Positions 52,205 to 58,841 of a DNA stretch of 64,000 bases are shown here, one piece after another. A program made the translations under genes and the position numbers. This DNA comes from RBC074 sp964470555 (GTDB lineage: Bacteria > Acidobacteriota > Blastocatellia > RBC074), in assembly GCA_964470555.1 (NCBI GenBank), contig CAYYDG010000031.1, positions 25,785 to 89,784 of the forward strand. Direction: 5' to 3'. The notes below the pieces were generated by a model, which saw only the letters and a program-made list of their open reading frames with translations, searched no databases and was not told where the DNA came from. The number at the start of each line of letters is the position of its first letter. The first letter of the stretch is position 1.

Positions 52205-52227
52205 AACCCCTCGATGAAAGGTGCTCG

Positions 52228-53265
52228 CTAACTGAATTGCTCTAAAAACCGCACGTCATTCTCATACAACAGCCGAATATCGTCCAAGCCGTACATCAAG
52301 GCGCAGAGCCGATCCAATCCCAAACCGAACGCGAAACCAGTGAATTCTTCGGGATCAATGCCGACGACGCGCAAAACGTTCGGATGCACCATTCCCGATC
52401 CGCCCATTTCGATCCAGCCTGAGCCTTTGCAGACACGACAACCGCTCCCGCCGCATTTGAAGCAGGTGTAATCAATTTCGGCTCCGGGTTCGACGAACGG
52501 GAAATACGACGGACGAAAGCGCGTTTTGGTATCCGGGCCGAACAAGCGGCGAACGAACTCTTCGACCGTGCCTTTCAAATCGCCGAGCGTAATGCCGCGA
52601 TCAATCAGCAAACCTTCGACCTGATAAAACATCGGGTTGTGCGTCGCGTCGGGAGTGTCCCGACGAAAGACTCTGCCGGGCGCAGCGACGCGCAAAGGCG
52701 GCGTGCGCTTTTGCATTGCGTGAATCTGCATCGTCGAAGTTTGCGACCGCAGCGCAAGTTCAACAGTTCGTTCGCCGGCAAGATAAAACGTGTCTTGCGG
52801 GCTGCGCGCCGGATGATTTTCCGGGATGTTCAACGCTTCGAAGTTGTAGAAATGCGTTTCGATTTCCGGGCCGTCTTCGATTTCGTAGCCCATCGAAACG
52901 AAGATGTCTTCGATTTTTTGCCGCAGCAAGGTAATTGGATGCAGATGGCCAGCTTGAATGCGCCGACCGGGCAAGGTTACGTCAATGCGCTCTTTGGCCA
53001 ACTGTTCAGCTTCGCGTTTGGCAGCAAAACTGCCAAGCAGATTCTCTATCGCAGACTCAACGTAATTCTTCAACTCGTTGAGTTCGGCTCCGGCGGTTTT
53101 GCGTTTTTCGGGCGAGAGTTTGCCCAGCGTCTTCATCTCGGCAGTCAGCAAACCGCTTTTGCGCCCTATCCAACGGTCACGCAAAACAACCGCGTCGGTT
53201 TCGGCGTTAACCGTTGCAAGCTCTCGGTCAAAATTTTCGCGCAATTCTGTAATGCGATCTGACAT
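52228..53265 (-). CDS. pheS: Phenylalanyl-tRNA synthetase alpha subunit
   Basis: 345 residues, close to the usual length. The N-terminal coiled coil (~1-85) precedes the catalytic class II core: 'GHLHPITLLRQKIEDIFVSM', motif 2 'RVFRRDTPDATHNPMFYQVE', 'GGSGCRVCKGSGWIEMGGSG' and motif 3 'GFAFGLGLDRLCALMYGLDD'. The Phe-binding pocket residues in 'YFPFVEPGAEIDYTC' are present. It follows rplT by 144 bases, and is preceded by a stem-loop. The next gene downstream is vapB and not pheT. Confidence 0.96.
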   Translation of the reverse strand: MSDRITELRENFDRELATVNAETDAVVLRDRWIGRKSGLLTAEMKTLGKLSPEKRKTAGAELNELKNYVESAIENLLGSFAAKREAEQLAKERIDVTLPGRRIQAGHLHPITLLRQKIEDIFVSMGYEIEDGPEIETHFYNFEALNIPENHPARSPQDTFYLAGERTVELALRSQTSTMQIHAMQKRTPPLRVAAPGRVFRRDTPDATHNPMFYQVEGLLIDRGITLGDLKGTVEEFVRRLFGPDTKTRFRPSYFPFVEPGAEIDYTCFKCGGSGCRVCKGSGWIEMGGSGMVHPNVLRVVGIDPEEFTGFAFGLGLDRLCALMYGLDDIRLLYENDVRFLEQFS

Positions 53266-53318
53266 AAAACAATAAGTCGGTAATTGGCATTGCTTCTGCC
53301 AGGCTACCCTTCCTCAAG

Positions 53319-53370
53319 CAAAGACCCAAGACGATTGGAAGCTTTCAGGGCATCCGGTCTTGGGTCTTTG
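53319..53370 (-). promoter_or_regulatory. Stem-loop in the rplT-pheS gap
   Basis: Perfect 14-base arms CAAAGACCCAAGAC (53319-53332) and GTCTTGGGTCTTTG (53357-53370) are separated by a 24-base loop, about 54 bases before the pheS start. There is no T-run. The position suits an attenuator or processing site for pheS, but no Phe-rich leader peptide is evident. It may instead be one of the intergenic palindromes. Confidence 0.45.
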
Positions 53371-53409
53371 GTGTTTGCTGGCCAGCCGTGAGCTGGCGAT
53401 CAAATCAGT

Positions 53410-53796
53410 TTAAGCCGCAGCGGGTTTCAGTTTCCCGGCGGATTCCAAAGCCTTCTTCACCGAATTTGCCAGGTCGGCAAAGGCTTCGGGTTGATTGACG
53501 GCCAGGTCAGCCAGAATTTTGCGATCCAGTTCGATTTCGGCCAGCGTCAGGCCATGCATAAACTGGCTGTAGTTCAATCCGTGTTGGCGTGCAGCAGCAC
53601 CAATGCGGATGATCCACAACGAACGATAATCACGTTTTTTGATCTTGCGGCCAACGTACGCGAATTTCAGAGCGCGCTGGACGGATTCTTTCATCGAACG
53701 ATACAGTTTGCTTTTCGTCCCGCGGTAGCCTTTTGACAGTTTCTCCAGCTTCTTGCGCTTCTCTAAGCGCTTCGGACCACGTTTTGCTCGAGGCAT
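53410..53796 (-). CDS. rplT: Ribosomal protein bL20
   Basis: 128 residues, a little longer than usual (about 118) owing to an Ala/Lys tail. Pattern is classical: 'MPRAKRGPKRLEKRKKLEKL', 'YRGTKSKLYRSMKESVQRAL', 'IKKRDYRSLWIIRIGAAARQ', 'GLNYSQFMHGLTLAEIELDR', 'ILADLAVNQPEAFADLANSV'. It binds 23S rRNA and, in many bacteria, its own mRNA. It follows rpmI in the normal infC-rpmI-rplT order. Confidence 0.97.
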   Translation of the reverse strand: MPRAKRGPKRLEKRKKLEKLSKGYRGTKSKLYRSMKESVQRALKFAYVGRKIKKRDYRSLWIIRIGAAARQHGLNYSQFMHGLTLAEIELDRKILADLAVNQPEAFADLANSVKKALESAGKLKPAAA

Positions 53797-53892
53797 AAGC
53801 CCTCCTTACTAAAATGATGAATGGTGAATGATGAATCTTGAATTGTCGTGCATTGACTTTGTTCGGTGAAATTCAAAATCGAAAATCAAAAA

Positions 53893-54096
53893 CTACTTTC
53901 TGCCGTAAGGCAGCATTGCCTCGACACGCGCCTGATCGCTTTCAGAAACCAGCACGTCAATATCCAGCAGGCGTTTCCGCTTGGCGGTCTTCTTGGTCAG
54001 GATGTGACGCGCGTGCGAGTGGCCGCGTTTGATTTTGCCGGTGGCGGTGGTGCGAAAGCGCTTCGCCGCCCCCTTGTGAGTTTTGAGTTTAGGCAT
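53893..54096 (-). CDS. rpmI: Ribosomal protein bL35
   Basis: 67 residues, ATG after GGAGGAATT. 'MPKLKTHKGAAKRFRTTATG', 'KIKRGHSHARHILTKKTAKR' and 'KRLLDIDVLVSESDQARVEA' match L35 fully. It follows infC by ten bases and precedes rplT by 96. The spacer to rplT contains a short GAATGATGAATGGTGAATG tandem sequence. Confidence 0.97.
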   Translation of the reverse strand: MPKLKTHKGAAKRFRTTATGKIKRGHSHARHILTKKTAKRKRLLDIDVLVSESDQARVEAMLPYGRK

Positions 54097-54106
54097 AATT
54101 CCTCCG

Positions 54107-54667
54107 TTATGATTTCTTCGGTGTGAAGATGACTATAAATTGCATTCCTTCCAGGCGAGGCCGATTTTCCGGGACGCCGTGTTCGGCTAAATCCTGTTCC
54201 AACCGTTCCAGCAATCTTTGCCCAAGTTCCTTGTGCGTGATTTCGCGGCCGCGAAATCGTACAGTCGCTTTGACCTTGTTGCCGTCATCCAGAATTTCCC
54301 TGGCGTGCTTCATCTTGAAATTGTAATCGTGCTCATCGGTTGCCGGGCGAAACTTGATTTCTTTCACCTCTATGACGACCTGTTTTTTCTTGGCTTCGTG
54401 AGCGCGCTTTTTCTGTTCGTATTGGTATTTGCCGAAATCCACAATGCGGCAGACCGGCGGTTGAGCCTGCGGCGCGACTTCGACCAGGTCATATCCGCGC
54501 GCGCGGGCAGTTTTCAGCGCTTCCTGCGGCGTCATAATGCCTAGCTGCTGCCCTTCTTCATCAATCACGCGAACTTCTTTGGTGCGAATTCGCTCGTTGA
54601 CGCGCACAGATGGGACACGTTGGTCGCGCCGTCCTCTATAACCACCGCCTTGATACCCGTTACTAAT
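54107..54667 (-). CDS. infC: Translation initiation factor IF-3, with ATT start
   Basis: 186 residues if begun at ATT 54667. GGAGG (54675-54679) lies seven bases before that codon, and the frame from there is open. No ATG, GTG or TTG occurs between until a GTG at 54607 that has no ribosome binding site. Translation from ATT gives 'ISNGYQGGGYRGRRDQRVPS' before the IF3 core 'RVNERIRTKEVRVIDEEGQQ', 'TARARGYDLVEVAPQAQPPV', 'CRIVDFGKYQYEQKKRAHEA' and 'VIFTPKK'. ATT starts are the classical, self-regulated start of infC, because IF3 discriminates against them. The N-terminal Gly/Arg-rich extension is short of homology elsewhere. Confidence 0.92.
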   Translation of the reverse strand: MSNGYQGGGYRGRRDQRVPSVRVNERIRTKEVRVIDEEGQQLGIMTPQEALKTARARGYDLVEVAPQAQPPVCRIVDFGKYQYEQKKRAHEAKKKQVVIEVKEIKFRPATDEHDYNFKMKHAREILDDGNKVKATVRFRGREITHKELGQRLLERLEQDLAEHGVPENRPRLEGMQFIVIFTPKKS

Positions 54668-54729
54668 AAAAACACCTCCAAGATTTGTTGATCGCTGATG
54701 GCAAGTCGCAACCTGTTTTCAGCAATCGT

Positions 54730-56715
54730 TTAAGTATGCAGCGCGCGCGAACTGACCAATGCTTTTAATTGCGCGCTGAATTCGGCGACAGGCACTGCAC
54801 CGGTATCGCCTTTGACGCGGTCGCGTACCGCAACCAACCCGGCTTCGGCTTCACGTTCGCCGAGGACGAGCATAAAAGGAATTTTCTTCAATTGAGCATC
54901 CCGAATCTTCGCGCCGATTTTTTCGCTGCGAAGATCGGCTTGCACGCGATGCCCCGCCGCCAGCAATTCCTGCTCGATCTCGGCGGCTTTGTCATTGAAG
55001 CGATCCGAAATCGGTAGCACGATGGCTTGCGTCGGAGCCAACCAGACCGGAAACGCTCCGGCGTAATGTTCGATCAAAATTCCGAAAAAACGCTCGAACG
55101 ATCCCAGAATCGCGCGATGAACCATGATGGGTTGATGCGGCTTGTTGTCCGATCCTATGAATTCAATGCCGAAACGCTGCGGTAAATTGAAATCCACCTG
55201 AATCGTCGAAAGCTGCCACGTGCGTTTGATCGCGTCCACAACCTTGAAGTCAATCTTCGGGCCGTAAAACGCCGCTTCGTCTTCCATTCGCACATACGGC
55301 AACCCGTATTGATCGAGCGCTTCGGTCAAGGCTTTTTCAGCCATCGTCCAGACGTCATCCGAACCTAAATACTTGGAATGATCCGTCGGATGACGCAACG
55401 ACAATTCGGCTTTGTATTCAAACCCGAAGGCCTTCATCACAAAATCCACTAGATCGAGACAGGCGATCACTTCGCCGACCAACTGTTCCGGCGTGCAAAA
55501 CAGATGCGCGTCATCCTGCGTGAATCCGCGAGCGCGCATCAACCCGTGCGTCACCCCTGACCGCTCATACCGATAGACCATGCCATATTCAGCATATCGC
55601 TGGGGCAGGTCGCGGTAAGAACGCTGCCTGGATTTGTAAATTTGGATATGGAACGGACAGTTCATCGGCTTCATCCGATATTCAATCTGCTCGTTCTCCT
55701 TGTCTGTCATCGGCGGATACAGACCTTCCTGATAATTTTCCAGGTGGCCTGAAATCCGGAACAGTTCCGATTGCGTGACGTGCGGCGTGTTCACAAAGCT
55801 GTAGCCGCGCCGATACAACTCGTCATTCAAAAACTGTTCGATGACTTTGCGAATCAACGCGCCGTTCGGATGCCACAGCACCAAACCCGGCCCAATCGCC
55901 TCGCTGAAACTGAACAAATCCAGTTCCGGTCCCAACCGACGATGATCGCGTTTTTCGGCTTCTTCTTTCTGCTTAACCCAGGCGTCGAGTTCTTCCTGCG
56001 AAAAGAACGATGTGCCATAAATGCGCTGCATCTGCTCACGCTTTTCGTCACCTTTCCAATGCGCGCCAGCGATGGAAAGCAGCTTGATCGCCTTGATCTT
56101 GCCCGTCGAAGGAATGTGCGGGCCAAGACAAAAATCAATGAACGGCGTTCCTTCGATCGTGTAGCAACTGACAACGTCGCCCGCTTTTTCTTCGATCAAT
56201 TCGCATTTGAGAGGTTCGCCCAAATCCGCAAACTTCTTCTCGGCTTCGGCTTTGGGCATCTCGACCCGCCGATATTCCAGATTGCGCTTGACCAAATCCT
56301 TCATGCGCTTTTCGATCTTCGGCAAATCTTCGGGCGTAAAGCGCCCACCGTCAGGACGCACAAAATCGTAAAAGAAACCGCCTTTAGGATCATCCAGCAA
56401 CGCCGGCCCAATACCGAGCTTCGTTCCCGGATACAAATCCATAACCGCTGCTGCCAGCAAATGCGCTGTCGAATGACGGTACACTTCCAAAGCTTCAGGT
56501 GATTCCGGCGTGACGGCCTCCACGCGCTCACCGGGCTTCGGTTGATAACTCAGATCAACCGGCTCTTCCTGTTGCACGCCGTCTCGAAACAATCGCGCGG
56601 CAATTGCTTTCTTGGCGCTGTCGCGGTCTTGCTGTTTCAACAAATCAAATGCTGAAACAGCGCCTGACACGTCCACAGATGATTTCAAATCTGATTGATT
56701 ATTGTTTTCGCTCAC
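54730..56715 (-). CDS. thrS: Threonyl-tRNA synthetase
   Basis: 661 residues from GTG 56715. An N-terminal segment (~15-75) is TGS-like, though slightly longer, then the editing domain starts with 'YRHSTAHLLAAAVMDLYPGT' (HxxxH) and continues to the 'HIPSTGKIKAIKLLSIAGAH' zinc-type editing site. The class II core has 'PMNCPFHIQIYKSRQRSYRD' (Cys/His of the catalytic zinc), 'VYRYERSGVTHGLMRARGFT' (motif 2), 'RAILGSFERFFGILIEHYAG' (motif 3). The anticodon-binding domain is ~565-655. It is the first gene of the translation operon. Confidence 0.96.
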   Translation of the reverse strand: MSENNNQSDLKSSVDVSGAVSAFDLLKQQDRDSAKKAIAARLFRDGVQQEEPVDLSYQPKPGERVEAVTPESPEALEVYRHSTAHLLAAAVMDLYPGTKLGIGPALLDDPKGGFFYDFVRPDGGRFTPEDLPKIEKRMKDLVKRNLEYRRVEMPKAEAEKKFADLGEPLKCELIEEKAGDVVSCYTIEGTPFIDFCLGPHIPSTGKIKAIKLLSIAGAHWKGDEKREQMQRIYGTSFFSQEELDAWVKQKEEAEKRDHRRLGPELDLFSFSEAIGPGLVLWHPNGALIRKVIEQFLNDELYRRGYSFVNTPHVTQSELFRISGHLENYQEGLYPPMTDKENEQIEYRMKPMNCPFHIQIYKSRQRSYRDLPQRYAEYGMVYRYERSGVTHGLMRARGFTQDDAHLFCTPEQLVGEVIACLDLVDFVMKAFGFEYKAELSLRHPTDHSKYLGSDDVWTMAEKALTEALDQYGLPYVRMEDEAAFYGPKIDFKVVDAIKRTWQLSTIQVDFNLPQRFGIEFIGSDNKPHQPIMVHRAILGSFERFFGILIEHYAGAFPVWLAPTQAIVLPISDRFNDKAAEIEQELLAAGHRVQADLRSEKIGAKIRDAQLKKIPFMLVLGEREAEAGLVAVRDRVKGDTGAVPVAEFSAQLKALVSSRALHT

Positions 56716-57044
56716 TGCTGTACCCCTAACTTAAAGCAAGACAGATGGGATTTCTGCCGCCTGGAATTCACAACTCGAAAGTCATGAAATCCAAACTGAT
56801 AGTCAGAACTGATGCGGACAATCCCAAAAGCTTAAAGCTCAGGTTAGGTATAGAAACCGGATAATTGCTTTAGGTAAGGTCCTACGTCAGCGGTTGCCAA
56901 TGCAAAATCGCTGCGACGAAAGCGCCGGGGGCGCTTCAATCATCGCAGCTACTTAGTTCGATTCGTAAATCGGTTTTGCATAAATGTGGCAACTCTTTCG
57001 GAGCTGACGTTGAACTGTTTGGGCGTGTGCCAAACCAAAAAACA
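56716..57044. other. Leader region of thrS and 3' flank of tRNA-Val
   Basis: 329 bases with no gene. A stable two-part hairpin lies at 56910-56949: GCTGCGA/TCGCAGC (outer) and AAGCGCC/GGCGCTT (inner, with GGG loop). It is about 195-235 bases upstream of thrS on the minus strand, so it could be part of a leader RNA. I looked for T-box elements (specifier loop, GGTGGnACCGCG antiterminator) and did not find them. Otherwise nothing conclusive. Confidence 0.4.
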
Positions 57045-57116
<72 letters not shown>

Positions 57117-57283
57117 GTATGTCATTGCCAAACGAGCTTTAACGAGCGGGCAAAATAGCAAACGGCTCGCAAAGCTGTCAAGACTCTGCGCCGACCATTT
57201 CGCATCTATGGCTTTCAGCCAGGTACGCATGCCTTCCAGACTGCGAAGCCCTGTTCATTGAAACTTTTCTTTCCGAAAGGTTT

Positions 57284-57313
57284 TACGCAGAGAGCCGGCA
57301 GGCTCTCTGCGTA
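57284..57313. repeat. 30-base perfect palindrome
   Basis: TACGCAGAGAGCC (57284-57296) and GGCTCTCTGCGTA (57301-57313) pair perfectly with a four-base loop GGCA. It lies 44 bases before the end of the Sm-like gene, beyond its stop codon on the minus strand. A TTTT precedes it on the plus strand, so termination is possible in neither direction with confidence. Confidence 0.7.
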
Positions 57314-57357
57314 CCCATAACAGTGCCAGGTTGCACTCAGCGCGCGGAAACCATTCC

Positions 57358-57867
57358 CTACGCTTCCTGGTCATCCTCAAGTTCATACAGATAATTGATT
57401 CCGTCTTTGCGAAGAAACATTTTCGGGCTGCCATCAGCCGGGCCGATACTGATGGTGTCCTTGTCGTAATAACGAACGTAGCCTTCCACCAAATCGCCAT
57501 TCTTCACTTTGACAGCCACCAACTGCTCAGTTTCTATCAGTTGTTTGAAGTACCAGCCTTCCATCCCCGTGTTTTCAATATTCGGGAAAGTCGGCTTCTT
57601 CACTACTTTCTTCTTTGCTTTTTTCTTTTTGACAGCTTTCTTCTTGCCGAATGGCTTGCCAAACGGTTTTCCTCCCGGTTTGCCGCCGGGCTTCCCACCG
57701 GGTCTGCCGCCGCCAAACCGGCTTCCACCGCCGGACCTGCCGCCGCCGCCGCCACCGCCACCGCTTCCGGACCGGCCAGAACCACCAGAAGACCGACCAG
57801 AGCCAGAACCTGAACCGGAGCCGGAATGACGTTTTTTGGATGGGCCGCGGTTATTGAAAATTGGCAT
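57358..57867 (-). CDS. Sm/Hfq-like RNA-binding domain protein with Gly-Arg-Lys-rich N-terminal tail
   Basis: 169 residues, ATG after GAGGAG. Residues ~105-162 look like an Sm fold: 'GWYFKQLIETEQLVAVKVKN', 'GDLVEGYVRYYDKDTISIGP', 'KMFLRKDGINYLYELEDD'. It follows the Sm1/Sm2 order of Hfq (hydrophobic-NG-x3-G, Y.D, then 'I.YLYE'). The N-terminal ~92 residues are low-complexity, Gly/Ser-rich (~14-52), then 'GGKPGGKPGGKPFGKPFGKK', then poly-Lys (~75-92). The tail has the makeup of RGG-type, RNA-binding disordered regions. It is far longer than typical Hfq. Neighbours do not explain it; it ends 17 bases before the TPR lipoprotein. Confidence 0.75.
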   Translation of the reverse strand: MPIFNNRGPSKKRHSGSGSGSGSGRSSGGSGRSGSGGGGGGGGRSGGGSRFGGGRPGGKPGGKPGGKPFGKPFGKKKAVKKKKAKKKVVKKPTFPNIENTGMEGWYFKQLIETEQLVAVKVKNGDLVEGYVRYYDKDTISIGPADGSPKMFLRKDGINYLYELEDDQEA

Positions 57868-57893
57868 AAAAACTCCTCTTGGGATGTTATGGA

Positions 57894-58757
57894 TTACTTT
57901 CTCTTCCAGTTCAAAGTTGCTTGCGGAGAGATGTTGCGCTGCCGCTGTTGTTCCTGAATCGAAGCGATGCGTTGCGGGATGTAATCCGGCGATGCAGGAT
58001 CAACTTCGGTTTCTTTCAATGTCTGAATCGCCTGTTCGTAAGCGAAGGTGCGTTCGTAACAATCCGCCAGACGAATGCGCGCCGTGCGTCTGAGCGGTGG
58101 GTCTTGCGTATATTGAACAACGGCTCGATACGATGGAATAGCTTCGTCGAATTCGTCCCTCAACAAGTGAATGCCGCCGATTTGCAGATAGGCTTTTTCG
58201 CACAATTCATCGTAAGCGGCGTCATCGGTAACCTTCCTGTATTCAGCCATCGCCTGTCCAAGGTCTTTCAAGTCGTAATACAGATCGGCGATTTTCAACC
58301 GAATGCGGCGTTTTTCCTTGGTGTCTGCTCCGTCGGGCAACGCGCTTTCGTATTCGCTGATGGCTTCGCGCAATTTCTGCGTCGCCGTATAACATTCGGC
58401 CAGACTCAACCGAGCCTGATACAAGTCTGGCGATTTCGGAAAATCTTCAATGAAGTGCAGGTAATGCTGAATGGCGCGGTCGTATTGTTTCAAATCACGG
58501 CGGCAAACCGTCGCCGCCTGCAACCGGGCAAATTCGGTTTTGTCGCTTTGCGGATTTTGCTTGAGAAACTCTTCGTACCGCTCTGCCGCTCCGACGTAAT
58601 CGCCGCTGTCCCAGGCCGATTGCGCGCTTTCCAATTGCGCCTTGCGCGAACAACCAGACAGAAAAAATAAAAGGCAAAAGGCAAAAGGCAAAAGGCAAAA
58701 ATAGAAAGCACGCCATTTCAGCCAGTTGGCACTTTCATTGTGGATTTCAAAACTCAT
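57894..58757 (-). CDS. TPR-repeat lipoprotein, BamD-like
   Basis: 287 residues. N-terminal signal ends at Cys36 in 'FCLLFFLSGCS', which is a lipobox, so it is probably anchored in the outer membrane. From ~40 onward there are six or seven TPR units ('DSGDYVGAAERYEEFLKQNP', 'RRDLKQYDRAIQHYLHFIED', 'LSLAECYTATQKLREAISEY', 'YYDLKDLGQAMAEYRKVTDD'). It resembles the BamD/YfgC-type scaffold of outer-membrane assembly proteins but is longer. The signal-peptide segment is encoded by four tandem GCCTTTT heptamers, whose copy number would change the reading frame. The start codon has only a weak ribosome binding site. Confidence 0.8.
   Translation of the reverse strand: MSFEIHNESANWLKWRAFYFCLLPFAFCLLFFLSGCSRKAQLESAQSAWDSGDYVGAAERYEEFLKQNPQSDKTEFARLQAATVCRRDLKQYDRAIQHYLHFIEDFPKSPDLYQARLSLAECYTATQKLREAISEYESALPDGADTKEKRRIRLKIADLYYDLKDLGQAMAEYRKVTDDAAYDELCEKAYLQIGGIHLLRDEFDEAIPSYRAVVQYTQDPPLRRTARIRLADCYERTFAYEQAIQTLKETEVDPASPDYIPQRIASIQEQQRQRNISPQATLNWKRK
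58669..58696. repeat. Heptanucleotide tandem repeat (AAAAGGC)x4 in a coding region
   Basis: Four exact copies of AAAAGGC lie inside the signal-peptide part of the TPR lipoprotein. Seven is not a multiple of three, so gain or loss of one unit shifts the frame after it. In all three frames the repeat encodes hydrophobic sequence (Cys/Leu/Pro/Phe/Ala), so a signal helix would persist. Confidence 0.85.
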
Positions 58758-58803
58758 TATTTCTTGCTTCGCGTAATTCTGAACTCGGATTGTCGCCGAA
58801 TCC

Positions 58804-58841
58804 CTTTTTCACTTTTGATATTTACCTTTTGCCTTTTGAGT
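58804..58841. repeat. AT-rich repeat copy next to gyrA end
   Basis: On the minus strand the sequence CTCAAAAGGCAAAAGGTAAA then TATCAAAAGTGAAAAAG matches closely the copy at 33390-33425 (TCAAAAGGCAAACGGCAAAT and so on). It precedes the TTA of gyrA. The inverted AAAAGGC copies at 58669 could pair with it, enclosing the lipoprotein's start codon. Confidence 0.6.

Noticed and set aside
56716..57044. T-box riboswitch before thrS
   Set aside because: No specifier loop, no antiterminator consensus and no terminator were found; only an unrelated hairpin.
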